Shown piece by piece: positions 36,228 to 46,948 of a stretch of DNA of 64,000 nucleotides. A program made the translations under genes and the position numbers. A model generated the notes under the pieces. That model did not search any database. It was not told the origin of the DNA and was given only the letters and a program-made list of their open reading frames with translations. The DNA is taken from contig NC_006513.1 in assembly GCF_000025965.1 (NCBI RefSeq), positions 186,001 to 250,000 on the forward strand. Reading direction: 5' to 3'. The number at the start of each line of letters is the position of its first letter. The stretch's first letter is position 1. This DNA comes from Aromatoleum aromaticum EbN1. GTDB taxonomy: Bacteria; Pseudomonadota; Gammaproteobacteria; Burkholderiales; Rhodocyclaceae.

Positions 36228-37673
36228 TCACGGCGTGCGCAGCCGCGCGGCCGCAAACTCCTCCTGCCACAGGCGCGTGCCTGCGGCATTCCACGCGGCG
36301 ACGCGCAGCAACCGCGCGCCGGCCGGCCCGGAGAACTCCAGCGTGCAGAAGTTGCGCTGTGTGACCAGCGTCACGGGCACCTCGCGCACCGGGAATGGGC
36401 GGGGATGCACGCGCGCGGTCAGCGGCGAGCAGGTGAGCTCGGTCAGCGGGTAAGTGCCGGGGCGCTCGCGCTCGGTCAGGTGAGTGTAGTGGATGTCGCC
36501 GGAGAGAAAGAACACGCCGTCGATGCGCTCTGTAGCGAGCCAGTCGAGGAACGCCTGGCGCTCGCGCGGGAAGTTGTGCCAGCCCTCACCGCCGCGGCTC
36601 TCCGGCGACGGGCGGTCGCTGAGCATGCGGCTGCCGTTGGCGACCAGCTTGAAGGTGGCAAGCGAGTCGCGCAGCGCTGCCTTGAGCCACGCGAGCTGCG
36701 CCGCGCCCAACATCGTCCGCGCCGGGTCCTCGCCGGCATCGTCGTCGCGGTGGTAACGGTCGTCGAGCAGGAACAGCTCGACGTCGCCGAGCGGCACCCG
36801 GGCGAAGATCCCGGGCACGCCGGGCAGTCCGTAGCTGGGGTTCGCCCAGTAGTCCTGGAACAGCTCCAGCGATGTCCCCTTGAGCGCGAAGTCGCGGTTC
36901 GAGTTGTTCGGGCCGTAGTCATGGTCGTCCCAGATCGCGACGTGCTGGCCGGTGCGCAGCAGCCGCTGCAGCGACGCGAAGCCGCGCGTGGCCGCCCAGC
37001 GCCGCTGCATCCGCGCGCCGGCCTCGTCCGCGGGCGCGAAGTCGCCGTCGCGGTAGTAGATGCTGTCCCCGAGCCACAGCATCACGTCGGGCCGCCGTGC
37101 GACGATGGTATCGAAGATCTCGAAGCCGGCGCCGAAGGAGTCCGGCGTGACCTCGTAAGGGGGGTCGGGGACGTAGTTGCACGAGCCGGTGGCGATGACC
37201 AGCTCGCGAGGCGCGGCAGGATCCGCGGGCGCGGTGGTGAACGCCGGCACGTCGCCGAGCTCGACCGGGGTCCCGTCGAGCAGCACGCGGTAGGCGTAGC
37301 GGGTGGCGGCGTGCAGACCGTCGAGGTCGACGCGCGCGGTGTGGCCGCGCTCCGGGCTGACGGCGACGGGCGCGCTGCGCCGCGCCGCGTCAGGCTGCCC
37401 GTGCGGCCAGTACTCGAGCTGCACGTGGGCGGGGCCGTCGGTCATCAGCCACACGACTACGCGCCCGGACGTCGCCGGCCCGGCCATCGGGCCGCCGGCC
37501 AGGTTAGCTGCGCTGGCGCCGGCCGCGTGCAGCGCCAGCAGCAGCCAGGGCAGCGCCAGGCGGCGCAGGGCGCGCCACGCGAGGCCGGGGCACAATAGGG
37601 GGACGGACCTGGCGGCATGCAGCGGGCTACGGTGTGAATAGAACCCGTGTAGGACGCAATAGCCGAAGATCAT
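36228..37673 (-). CDS. PhoD-like metallophosphatase (alkaline phosphatase D family)
   Basis: About 481 aa from ATG 37673 (ATG 37709 also possible). A hydrophobic signal-like segment (ALPWLLLALHAAGASAA) precedes an Ig-like N-terminal domain and the calcineurin-like phosphoesterase domain. Metal-binding blocks are GSCNYVPDP, MLWLGDSIYYRDGD, IWDDHDYGPNNSN and FFLSGDIHYTHL. PhoD-type enzymes release phosphate from diesters outside the cytoplasm. The IS21-family element sits about 90 bases upstream and may have replaced its promoter. The frame continues far upstream only as antisense of istA. Confidence 0.82.
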   Translation of the reverse strand: MIFGYCVLHGFYSHRSPLHAARSVPLLCPGLAWRALRRLALPWLLLALHAAGASAANLAGGPMAGPATSGRVVVWLMTDGPAHVQLEYWPHGQPDAARRSAPVAVSPERGHTARVDLDGLHAATRYAYRVLLDGTPVELGDVPAFTTAPADPAAPRELVIATGSCNYVPDPPYEVTPDSFGAGFEIFDTIVARRPDVMLWLGDSIYYRDGDFAPADEAGARMQRRWAATRGFASLQRLLRTGQHVAIWDDHDYGPNNSNRDFALKGTSLELFQDYWANPSYGLPGVPGIFARVPLGDVELFLLDDRYHRDDDAGEDPARTMLGAAQLAWLKAALRDSLATFKLVANGSRMLSDRPSPESRGGEGWHNFPRERQAFLDWLATERIDGVFFLSGDIHYTHLTERERPGTYPLTELTCSPLTARVHPRPFPVREVPVTLVTQRNFCTLEFSGPAGARLLRVAAWNAAGTRLWQEEFAAARLRTP

Positions 37674-37802
37674 TGCGCCGCATGCCTCATTCCATCTCAC
37701 CGTGCGCATCGGCGAGACCACTCCCTGCCCAATCGAGCGAATAGACCCCCCACGCCCCACCTTGTCACTGCCGGATGTAAGTTGATACGGGCTGCCGATT
37801 GA

Positions 37803-39712
<1,910 letters not shown>

Positions 39713-39862
39713 GGGCCGCGCGACGGAGCGCCCCTGCGGTCGGGCCTTCGGCCCTCCCTTCGGGGCGCTCCGTCGCACATGTCAATGGGATAGAGGTGTA
39801 TCAGTTTTAAATCGGCAACCGCCGGGAAAGCGTGTCAGTTTTAAATCGGCATTGACACACCT

Positions 39863-40255
39863 AGGCGTGGAACGTCGAATGAGCCCAGTCTGCCACCCGC
39901 TGGACATCCACGTATTTGACGAGATTGAAATGCAGTAGTCGAGGTGCGCACGATAGTCCTGCTCGTCATGAATCAGGTGTTCCCAATAGCGCCGCTGCCG
40001 TATCCCCGCTGTCCTCGCGCCCAGGGAACCACGGAGCGCCTCTCGGTGGCAACCAAGACCTTTGAAGCCTGCCTTGAACAATCGCCAGCGGGAGGCGAAA
40101 TCCGTATCCGATGACGGCAATTCCCGCCCGCAGTGCAGGTGTTACGCCAGCACGACCCAACCGTGGAAGGCGAACCGATGCCGGCGGCGAACGTCCCGAA
40201 CAACGCAACAGGATCAGCAAATCATTGTCCACGCGCTGCGGGGCATCGACCGTGG
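39863..40255 (-). pseudogene. REP-associated tyrosine transposase (RayT, IS200-like), decayed
   Basis: On the minus strand, fragments in shifting frames read RHRFAFHGWVVLA, a stop, then HLHC (HUH-type motif), SSDTDFASRWRLFKAGF, RQRRYWEHLIHDEQDYRAHL, then in another frame VKYVDVQRVADWAHSTF. These are consecutive blocks of RayT proteins. A stop and at least two frameshifts are present. The end is cut near the IS21 insertion. Confidence 0.72.
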
Positions 40256-40358
40256 ATAACTTGTTACCGCAGCGCCATTCTTGGCATCCATCAAACGGGG
40301 ACAGCTCCAATTCCCCATCCCTTCCGCCCTGGCTGTGACTGGCCGATCTGTTCAGCGC

Positions 40359-40772
40359 TCAAGCATCCTCATGTGCTTCGCTCGCAACCCCCGCCTGCGC
40401 GCGCTTGGGCTTGTATTCGATCCGGGATACTCGCCCCAGGCACAAGGTGATGTCGTCGGCGGTGACCTGGAAGCCCGGCACTTTCTCCGGGGCCCCCTCC
40501 GGCAGATACATGAACTGCTTGAGCGTCCCTTCGACCTGAACGCGCGTACCCTTCCTCAGCAGACGAGCGGCATCCTCGCCACGCTGCCCCCAGAGCGAAA
40601 CGCGCATCCAGAATCCGCCGACCTGCTGATACTCGTCGTTGGCTTCGTCGTAGGCGTAGTCGTCGAAGAACACGCGCATCTCGGCCACCACCTCGTTGCC
40701 ACCGTTGACCGGGATGTGCTTGAGGGCGGGGGCATCGCCGAGATTGCCTTTCCCCTTGAAGACGTTGGGCAT
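40359..40772 (-). CDS. ICE single-stranded DNA-binding-like protein
   Basis: 137 aa with an OB-fold SSB-like pattern: MPNVFKGKGNLGDAPALKH, EMRVFFDDYAY, GGFWMRVSLWGQRGEDAARL, KGTRVQVEGTL. It resembles the SSB homologues encoded in PFGI-1/ICEclc-type conjugative elements beside the TIGR03761 protein. It lacks the acidic tip typical of chromosomal SSB. It lies at the edge of the ICE segment; the topoisomerase gene that often follows is absent. Confidence 0.75.
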   Translation of the reverse strand: MPNVFKGKGNLGDAPALKHIPVNGGNEVVAEMRVFFDDYAYDEANDEYQQVGGFWMRVSLWGQRGEDAARLLRKGTRVQVEGTLKQFMYLPEGAPEKVPGFQVTADDITLCLGRVSRIEYKPKRAQAGVASEAHEDA

Positions 40773-40840
40773 GTTTCTCTCCTTGGCGTCGCATTAGAAG
40801 ACGCTGGAAGCGGACGCCGACGTTCCCAGCGTGTGAAACG

Positions 40841-41272
40841 CTACCGGCAACGCTCCTGGGCATGCCTCAACGCCAGTCGGGCCTCGATCTCACGGCGGTT
40901 GAGTTCGAGCGCGCGCCGATGCGTCTGGTCGTACCACTCTCGGAGAACGCCTGGAAGGCGAACGAAGTAGCCCTCGATGTCCCCCCACGGAATGTGGCCA
41001 GCATGAGGACCGGCGCCTGCGGAGCGCCAGCGCAGATGCACCTGGCCGGTCGTCTTGCGCCGATGGATCGACAGGTAGAAGGTGCGTCCGCTCACGCGCC
41101 GCGTCAGCCGGGACAGGTCTGCCTGGGCCCGATGAATCTTGTCGACACGCGCAGCTGCCTGCCGCACCTCAGCCGGGGCTTCGCCCCTACCCGTAAGGCC
41201 CTTTGCGCCACACTCCGGTTGACCTGACTCAGAGGACGTTGCGCCACGCTTCGATGGATTGCATTGCGTCAT
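40841..41272 (-). CDS. conserved hypothetical protein of the ICE maintenance module
   Basis: 143 aa from ATG 41272. The N-terminus is rich in Ser/Gly/Glu. The C-terminal part contains RTFYLSIHRRKTTGQVHLRWR and a basic helix REWYDQTHRRALELNRREIE. I do not recognise the family. It lies 16 bases after the TIGR03761 gene and before the ssb-like gene on the same strand, so it probably belongs to the replication/maintenance operon. Confidence 0.6.
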   Translation of the reverse strand: MTQCNPSKRGATSSESGQPECGAKGLTGRGEAPAEVRQAAARVDKIHRAQADLSRLTRRVSGRTFYLSIHRRKTTGQVHLRWRSAGAGPHAGHIPWGDIEGYFVRLPGVLREWYDQTHRRALELNRREIEARLALRHAQERCR

Positions 41273-41288
41273 CGCCCGGCCCGCGTGA

Positions 41289-42434
41289 TCAGTCCACCAA
41301 GCCATCGTCGGTTGGCTCATCGACGGCTGCGCCACGCTCCTGATGGATGCCGGCAAGCTCCGCGGCGACGCGCTCGAGCATGACCTTCTCGGTATCGGAG
41401 ATCGACACACGGCGCTGGGAGTGACGCGAGCCCTGGTGGCCTGCGTAGATGCCGGATGGCACAGGGCCGAAGATTCCGGTGACCGCAGCGACGCGGCGCT
41501 GGGCGGCGGCGTCGGCGCCCGGCAGAAAATCGGTGCGGCTAAGCGGCAGCAGCTCGGGCTTGCTGAGCCATGTCTCGAACCGGATGAACTCCTCGAAAGC
41601 CGCCCGCATCGGCCGGGTGAATTGCCGGATTGCGTCGTGCACCTGCTTGTCGGAGAAGATGGCCTTGCGCCCGAGCGTCTTGACGACGCGCACGTAGTAG
41701 TCAAACTCGACGATCAGTTCGGCGATGGCGTAGCCGTAGGGGCTGCGGAAACCGAGTTCGAGCACTTTGGGCTGGCGCGACTTGAGGATCGCAAAACCCA
41801 GGCCCTTGTCGGCCCGCTTCCGGATCTCGGCGTCGAACGCCTGCGCTTGCTGGTCCAGGCCACGCCGCAGTTCGGGAATACGGTGGTCGGCCCGCAGAAG
41901 TGCCCAGTCGGCGTAGGGGTTGTTGTTGCGGCTCAGCGTCCACAACGCCTTGAGGCTGGACGCGACCCGCTTCCCGCCCGGGATGGCGTTGTACTGACCG
42001 GCCGGGTCGCGCCGACGTCCCATGAACATTCGGAAGCCTTCCTTGGTATGGAGCGTCATCGTATCGACGCCATCGTCGACCAGCGCCCCGAGGTCGCGAA
42101 GCTGCGTGGCCACGCCCGCCTCGACCGTCAGATCGGCACCCTCGGTCACACGGTATTCCGCCTCCATCTGCTTGAGCCGGTCGTTGCGCTGCAGGTAGAG
42201 CTCGTAGCGCGGCCAACGCGGATCGGTGGGATCCGGGTCTTCCGATTCGATGAGCTCGATGAGCCTCTCCCGCTCCTTGGCAAGGCTGTAACCGTCGTCG
42301 AAGGGCGAACGCTCCTCGGTTTCGAAGGGAATGGGATTACCGCCCGGGAAGATCGGATCGCTGAGGCCGGGGTGATCGGCAGGAAGATGAGGAGAACGCG
42401 GCGGAACAGGAGTGGAGGGGTCGGGAGAGGCCAT
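41289..42434 (-). CDS. integrating conjugative element protein, TIGR03761 (PFL_4669) family
   Basis: 381 aa from ATG 42434. The family's core block is visible: NPYADWALLRADHRIPELRR, followed by PKVLELGFRSPYGYAIAEL and FDYYVRVVKTLGRKAIFS. Members occur only in ICEs of the PFGI-1 class, next to an ssb-like gene, and have no known activity. The longer upstream frame is antisense-like sequence through the next gene and is rejected. Confidence 0.82.
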   Translation of the reverse strand: MASPDPSTPVPPRSPHLPADHPGLSDPIFPGGNPIPFETEERSPFDDGYSLAKERERLIELIESEDPDPTDPRWPRYELYLQRNDRLKQMEAEYRVTEGADLTVEAGVATQLRDLGALVDDGVDTMTLHTKEGFRMFMGRRRDPAGQYNAIPGGKRVASSLKALWTLSRNNNPYADWALLRADHRIPELRRGLDQQAQAFDAEIRKRADKGLGFAILKSRQPKVLELGFRSPYGYAIAELIVEFDYYVRVVKTLGRKAIFSDKQVHDAIRQFTRPMRAAFEEFIRFETWLSKPELLPLSRTDFLPGADAAAQRRVAAVTGIFGPVPSGIYAGHQGSRHSQRRVSISDTEKVMLERVAAELAGIHQERGAAVDEPTDDGLVD

Positions 42435-42445
42435 GAGACATTCCT

Positions 42446-42844
42446 TCACGTGAAGGGGGTGGGCGGGGCCGCGCCCGCTTCCGCCGCATCGCGGAAGCGG
42501 GCGAGCGCGGGAATCGGCGTGAAGCCGGGGAGAAACGCAGTGCTTGGGAGCGGACTGCCCAACAACTGGCGCAGCACCGGAACATTGACCTGATAGGCGG
42601 CAGTGGCACGCGGAATCTTCCTGGCGATGACGAGGGACCGACACTCGAGACGCTGGAGCGCACGCTGCACCACCTGATAGCCCAGCCCGGTGCAGGCTGC
42701 CAGGCTGCGACTGGAAACCTGGACCGGCATCCGGTCGGCGGACCGCCAGAGCAGCGCGAGCAGCATGGCCGTGGCGGGATAGTCGCCGCCCAGCCGGGCG
42801 AGGATATCGAGCGTGATCTGTTGCTCGGAGGCGAGTGAAGTCAT
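42446..42844 (-). CDS. small winged-helix-like protein of the ICE
   Basis: 132 aa from ATG 42844. The segment SLAACTGLGYQVVQRALQRLECRSLVIARKI looks like a winged helix-turn-helix, as in replication-initiator or MarR-type regulators. It lies 11 bases before the TIGR03761 start. Two copies of a palindromic 19-mer sit just upstream (42887-42905 and 42923-42941), suggesting that it, or its neighbours, are regulated there. Confidence 0.6.
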   Translation of the reverse strand: MTSLASEQQITLDILARLGGDYPATAMLLALLWRSADRMPVQVSSRSLAACTGLGYQVVQRALQRLECRSLVIARKIPRATAAYQVNVPVLRQLLGSPLPSTAFLPGFTPIPALARFRDAAEAGAAPPTPFT

Positions 42845-42886
42845 GGGGGGTGGACCGGGTGATTCCACCGCACAGCAGATCGTCGC

Positions 42887-42941
42887 CTGGGTCGATCGAA
42901 CCCAGCGTCAATGGGATTTCCGCTGGGTCGATTGAACCCAG
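42887..42941. promoter_or_regulatory. tandem palindromic operators or iterons
   Basis: Two copies of CTGGGTCGATYGAACCCAG at a 36-base pitch (42887-42905 and 42923-42941); both are followed by CG and differ at one base. Each is itself an imperfect palindrome. They lie between the DUF2857 stop and the wHTH start. The spacing is near 3.5 helical turns, so two dimers could bind; replication iterons are another option. Confidence 0.6.
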
Positions 42942-43033
42942 CGGGACGGCAAGACCGCTCGGGCAGTTGGACGCCGCGTCCGCTTTCCGCGTGATCCTCG
43001 CCCCAAGAGTGCGGCGCAGCGGCGTCGGCCATT

Positions 43034-43588
43034 TCAGCCCGCCTCGCAATCGTCGAACTCGTGGACGACATACCAAAGGGTCGCGATCGACATCGTGGGA
43101 AAGGCGCGGTGCAGTTCGACGTACTGCTGCTGTGGCGGAAAGTTGCTGCGTATTTGCGGCCAGGCCCGCTGGACGGCTTCGCGAACCTCAGCGCGGGGAA
43201 GCGAAGGACGCCCGCGCGCGAGCGAGCCCGGGCACAGCAAGGCGCGTTGCTCGCGGACCTGCTCCATGGTCATCCTGAAGAGATGCACCAGCAACTGAGG
43301 ATGCGCGCCGTGCCTGACGTGGTACTCGAGGAGTTCACGGGCTTCCGTCATGGCCTCGTGGCGCCGGTAGGCGGCCTCGAGCATCGCGGGGTCGAAGCGC
43401 ACGGAAACATCGAACTGGGGCATGCCGGCGATGGCATGCAGGTCTCTGACCGAGGCGGCGCGAAGGGTGTCGAGGATGTCGGGACTCAGCCCTGCTTCCA
43501 GCAGCGTCTCCACCTCACCCGCCTCGAGCAAATGGATGAGATGGGACAACACAGCGACCCGCAGCTGTTCGCTCCTGATGGGAATCAT
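43034..43588 (-). CDS. DUF2857-like ICE protein
   Basis: 184 aa. The N-terminal half (LLEAGLSPDILDTLRAASVRDLHAIAG) and the order of genes next to parB match DUF2857 proteins of PFGI-1-type ICEs. The C-terminal half looks like a small HTH regulator region (LARGRPSLPRAEVREAVQRAW). Relatives include FlhC-like ICE activators, so a regulatory role is possible. Its ATG overlaps the stop of a tiny upstream frame (ATGA). Confidence 0.6.
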   Translation of the reverse strand: MIPIRSEQLRVAVLSHLIHLLEAGEVETLLEAGLSPDILDTLRAASVRDLHAIAGMPQFDVSVRFDPAMLEAAYRRHEAMTEARELLEYHVRHGAHPQLLVHLFRMTMEQVREQRALLCPGSLARGRPSLPRAEVREAVQRAWPQIRSNFPPQQQYVELHRAFPTMSIATLWYVVHEFDDCEAG

Positions 43589-43728
43589 GCGCGAACACCC
43601 CCCTTGTCAGTTGGGCTTCGGGACGGCTCGCCAAGCGGAACCCTGGCAGAGCCGGTCCGGCGATCCGGTGTCGCGACCGCGGCCTTGCACCGGGAGGCGG
43701 AAACGACGGACGCAGTCTCGGCACTCAT
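43585..43728 (-). CDS. possible 47-aa peptide between parB and the DUF2857-like gene
   Basis: A small frame starting MSAETASVVSAS and ending VRA. It begins 5 bases after the parB stop and ends in an ATGA overlap with the next gene. The perfect fit between the two genes argues for translation; the composition alone does not. No family recognised. Confidence 0.35.
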   Translation of the reverse strand: MSAETASVVSASRCKAAVATPDRRTGSARVPLGEPSRSPTDKGGVRA

Positions 43729-43733
43729 GGCGG

Positions 43734-45236
43734 CTACTCCACGCGTCCGTCCGTAACACGACGCCCGTGATAGGCGTCCATCAGCGTCCGCATCAAAGGC
43801 CAGTAGGCCGGTTGCAGCAGGAGGGAGACAATGTGCTGGGCGTCGGCCTCAGATCCCCCGGCATCGTCCGACAGGCGGAGCAGGAGCCGATGCGCTGCAT
43901 GCCGCGCCCGGCCCTCCTCCCCGTCCGCCGTGAGATCGTCACCCGCCAGCGGGTCGACGCGAAACCCCGGGGCCACGTCGGGATCACTGCGCACCAGGGA
44001 CGAAATCCGGAACTGCGCCGAAAAGCCGTCAAGCGCGGCGGCAAAGCTGAGGTCGTCCACGGCGTCGCTGGAGCGGGCGCTTGACGGGCTCGCGCGCTTG
44101 GATTGCACCGCGGGCGGTTGCTGCACAGGGAGATCTTCGACGCCGGAATCAACCTCCTCGGACGTCGGCATCACGGCGGGAATCTCCAATGGCGCACCGC
44201 CGGAAAGCCGCGCCCGAATCTCTGCCGCAGAAAGTGGTTTGGCCGCCGCCATTACGGCGCGCAAGGTCTGCTCCACGGCCGAAACCGGGCAGTTGGCCTG
44301 GCGGGCGAACTGGGCGTTCATCTGCGCCAGGATGCGTTCCACCTCCATTACGGTGAGCCGCGGCGGATTGTCCTGCTCGCGAACGGCATTGATCGCAGTG
44401 CCGGCATCGGACACCAGCTCCTGGAACTCGGTCTGACGGACATAGGGATCCAGGTTGAGCGCTTCCGCGAGCTTCTCCAGGTGACCGAAGCGGCCGCGGA
44501 TCGCACCTGTGCTCTCATGGGTGAGGTGCGCACCGAAGGCCGCCAGCTGTTCGACGGCGAAGAGGTAGTTCACCGCCGTAACCGTGTGGAGCTTCAAGCC
44601 GTACTTCCCCGCGCGCTCGGAGAAGGCACGCAGGCTCAGCGGCGACCCGAGTTCCGATTCCAGCAGGCCCTTCAGGTCGGCTGCTCCCCGGGCCTTCTCC
44701 CAGAAGGTCGTTTCGCCATGAGTCTGGTTTTCGGTGAGATGCGCAGCGAGAACGTCACTCTCGCTCACCCAGGGCCGGAAGACCGCTCGCACCCACTCGT
44801 ACTTCGCATCCTGGGTCTCACGCCAGAGTTCCTGCACGACCTGTAGCCGGGTGTTGGCGCCGGCATAGCACATGTACCGACCGGCGCCGGGACGGCGGGT
44901 CACGGCGATCGCATCGTGGAGGCCTTCGCGGGACTTGATGGAGGCCCGGATGTCCGCGTACAGGGGGTTGGTCCGCAAGCGCGGGTTGCGATCGTAGCAG
45001 TCGACGTCCGAGCATCTCAACATCATCCAGCCTTCTGCATCCTGACCCGCCTTGAGGTCGGCCGCGGCGTTCTCAGGACTCTTCACGGTGAGACTGTGGG
45101 CGGCGAGAAGCGCCCGCCGCTCGGCCGTGCTTGACGGTCTGGGACTGGGCGCCCGGAGCCTTCCTTGCTTTTCCATGTGCAGGGCCAGGTCCTTGATGGA
45201 GATGGTTTCAGGCAGTCGCGTCTTGGATGTCATCAC
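43734..45236 (-). CDS. ParB-family partition protein of the ICE (TIGR03764 type)
   Basis: 500 aa. The ParB/Srx-like N-terminal domain contains CYDRNPRLRTNPLYADIRASI, then GRYMCYAGANTRLQVVQEL and HLTENQTHGETTFWEKARG. A central helical DNA-binding part and a long variable C-terminus follow. With ParA it stabilises the excised circular ICE. It overlaps the parA end by 29 bases, so translation is coupled. Confidence 0.82.
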   Translation of the reverse strand: MMTSKTRLPETISIKDLALHMEKQGRLRAPSPRPSSTAERRALLAAHSLTVKSPENAAADLKAGQDAEGWMMLRCSDVDCYDRNPRLRTNPLYADIRASIKSREGLHDAIAVTRRPGAGRYMCYAGANTRLQVVQELWRETQDAKYEWVRAVFRPWVSESDVLAAHLTENQTHGETTFWEKARGAADLKGLLESELGSPLSLRAFSERAGKYGLKLHTVTAVNYLFAVEQLAAFGAHLTHESTGAIRGRFGHLEKLAEALNLDPYVRQTEFQELVSDAGTAINAVREQDNPPRLTVMEVERILAQMNAQFARQANCPVSAVEQTLRAVMAAAKPLSAAEIRARLSGGAPLEIPAVMPTSEEVDSGVEDLPVQQPPAVQSKRASPSSARSSDAVDDLSFAAALDGFSAQFRISSLVRSDPDVAPGFRVDPLAGDDLTADGEEGRARHAAHRLLLRLSDDAGGSEADAQHIVSLLLQPAYWPLMRTLMDAYHGRRVTDGRVE

Positions 45237-46110
45237 CTACCTCGGCACGCAAAGCGGTCGCCGGCCCACCAGCGTGGTTTCCAGCCAGACTGGGGATCAG
45301 CTCCCACAGGAGGGTGTGCATCGTCTCCCGCGCCCGCGCGGGATCGATCCAATGGACGGGAAGCTGCGCGGTCGCGGCGCTCTTGTACGCCACCGCGTGG
45401 GGCACGACGGTGTCGAGCACACTCACTCGGCATTTCAGCTTCCGGTACTCGTCGCGAATGGCCTTCACGATTTCGCGCGCATCCCGGGTGTTCTCCTGGC
45501 GATAAAGGATCGCCTGCATGGCGGGCACGGAAAACCCGAACGCGCTAGCGGTCTCGACACGATCGAGCAGTTTTTGCGTGCCGTCGAGAAACTCCCGCGC
45601 CGACAGAATGTCGGGCGAGACCGGGGAAAGTAGCCGGTCGGCGGCCAGAACCGCGGCATCCTGGAGGTGGCCCACGGCCCCCTGGGTGTCGATCATCACC
45701 ACGTCGTAATGCTCGGAGATGAGGGGGCTGCGGAGCGCGAGCTTGATGCGCAGCGCGCTGTCCATGCGCGGCGCAAGCCAGTCCTGAAGTGTGCCCTCCG
45801 GCGCGTCGGAGACGACAAGATCGAGGCACCCGTTCGGATTGAGCCGGGGCTTTCCTCGTGGCGCACTGGGCGCGAGCGCAAGGTCGATCGTCGAGATGCA
45901 GTCGGCGGTGAGCGCCCCCTGCTTGATCATCTGAGTGAGCCCGTGCGGCGCCAGTCGGCCGATCGGGAAATACCGGCTGAGACTGGGCTGGACATCGGCA
46001 TCGATCAGCAGCACCCGCATGCCAAGGTCTGCCAGGAGCGCGCCGAGATTGGCGTTAAGGGTAGTCTTGCCGACACCGCCTTTGGTCGAAACGACGCTGT
46101 AGACGATCAT
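45208..46110 (-). CDS. parA: ParA-family partition ATPase of the ICE
   Basis: 300 aa. Deviant Walker A KGGVGKTT near residue 10, VLLIDADVQPSLSRY, and Walker B VVMIDTQGAVGH. It works with the adjacent ParB. The IS66-family element is inserted 2 bases upstream of its ATG, and the start codon lies in the 8-bp target duplication. The native ribosome-binding site (AAGGAGGG) and promoter are now on the far side of the element, near 48562-48734, so expression is probably reduced. Confidence 0.88.
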   Translation of the reverse strand: MIVYSVVSTKGGVGKTTLNANLGALLADLGMRVLLIDADVQPSLSRYFPIGRLAPHGLTQMIKQGALTADCISTIDLALAPSAPRGKPRLNPNGCLDLVVSDAPEGTLQDWLAPRMDSALRIKLALRSPLISEHYDVVMIDTQGAVGHLQDAAVLAADRLLSPVSPDILSAREFLDGTQKLLDRVETASAFGFSVPAMQAILYRQENTRDAREIVKAIRDEYRKLKCRVSVLDTVVPHAVAYKSAATAQLPVHWIDPARARETMHTLLWELIPSLAGNHAGGPATALRAEVGDDIQDATA

Positions 46111-46187
46111 CGGTAAGCGTCCGCCGCTCCCACCTGTAACAGCCCCCCGGTTTTGCCGACACTCCTGATTTTCACCCGGAGGTCGTG

Positions 46188-46514
46188 ATGAGCACACAAT
46201 CGGAGCGCGTTGCGCGCTGGCGCGAGCACGTGGAGCGGTGGCGCCGCAGCGGTCAGACGCAGGCGGCCTACAGCGCCGCGCATGGCGTGAGCAAGAAGTC
46301 ACTGGGGTACTGGATTCGGCGGTCGCGCCACGAGTCAGCGCGCGAGGCGGATTCGGTCCTGACGCTGGTGGCGGCGCGTCCTGTCGGCGTTGCGCCGCCA
46401 CGGCAAGCGGGGGATGTGCTGTCGCTGTGCAGCCCGTCGGGCTGGCGCCTGCAGTTCGGTGCGCTGCCGCCGGCGCCGTGGCTCGCCGAGGTGCTCGCGC
46501 ACGGGGCGACGTGA
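46188..46514 (+). CDS. tnpA: IS66-family TnpA
   Basis: 108 aa, with the helix-turn-helix typical of IS66 TnpA: WREHVERWRRSGQTQAAYSA, then HGVSKKSLGYWIRR. ATG 46188 follows GGAGG by 5 bases. Its stop overlaps the tnpB start (TGATG). Confidence 0.88.
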   Translation: MSTQSERVARWREHVERWRRSGQTQAAYSAAHGVSKKSLGYWIRRSRHESAREADSVLTLVAARPVGVAPPRQAGDVLSLCSPSGWRLQFGALPPAPWLAEVLAHGAT

Positions 46515-46852
46515 TGATTGCGCCGGAGCAGATCTGGCTCGCGGTCGAGCCGATCGACATGCGTCTGGGCATCGACGGCCTGTCGGCACGGCTGCAGAAC
46601 AGCCTGGGCCGCGCGCCGTGCGATGGCAGTGCGTACGCCTTCATCAACCGGGCCCGCACGCGCGTGAAGGTGCTGCGGTGGGATGGCACCGGAGTGTGGC
46701 TGAGTCAGCGGCGTCTGCATCGGGGCAGCTTCAGCTGGCCCGCTGCCGACACGGCGGTGTTCGCGCTGTCGGCCGAGCAGTGGCAGTGGCTCGTGGCGGG
46801 GGTCGAGTGGCAGCGCCTGAGTGCCGCCGCACCGGCTCACTGGCGGGTGTGA
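46514..46852 (+). CDS. tnpB: IS66-family accessory protein TnpB (Orf2)
   Basis: 112 aa. It has the family blocks VEPIDMRLGIDGLSA, AFINRARTRVKVLRWDGTG and QRRLHRGSFSWP. It is needed for IS66 transposition; the biochemical role is unclear. It starts in the tnpA stop codon. Confidence 0.92.
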   Translation: MIAPEQIWLAVEPIDMRLGIDGLSARLQNSLGRAPCDGSAYAFINRARTRVKVLRWDGTGVWLSQRRLHRGSFSWPAADTAVFALSAEQWQWLVAGVEWQRLSAAAPAHWRV

Positions 46853-46948
46853 CCGGTGTGCCGGCAGCGTCGACGATCCGCCACGTAAAAATTCCTGAAA
46901 CCCTTGTGGATGCTGGGATTCAGCGCCTTCATCGGGTATAATTCCGGC

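Noticed and set aside
41289-43076. A 595-aa reading for the TIGR03761 gene
   Set aside because: The first ~214 residues overlap the wHTH gene in another frame and are Arg/Pro/Ser-rich noise; ATG 42434 gives the family length.
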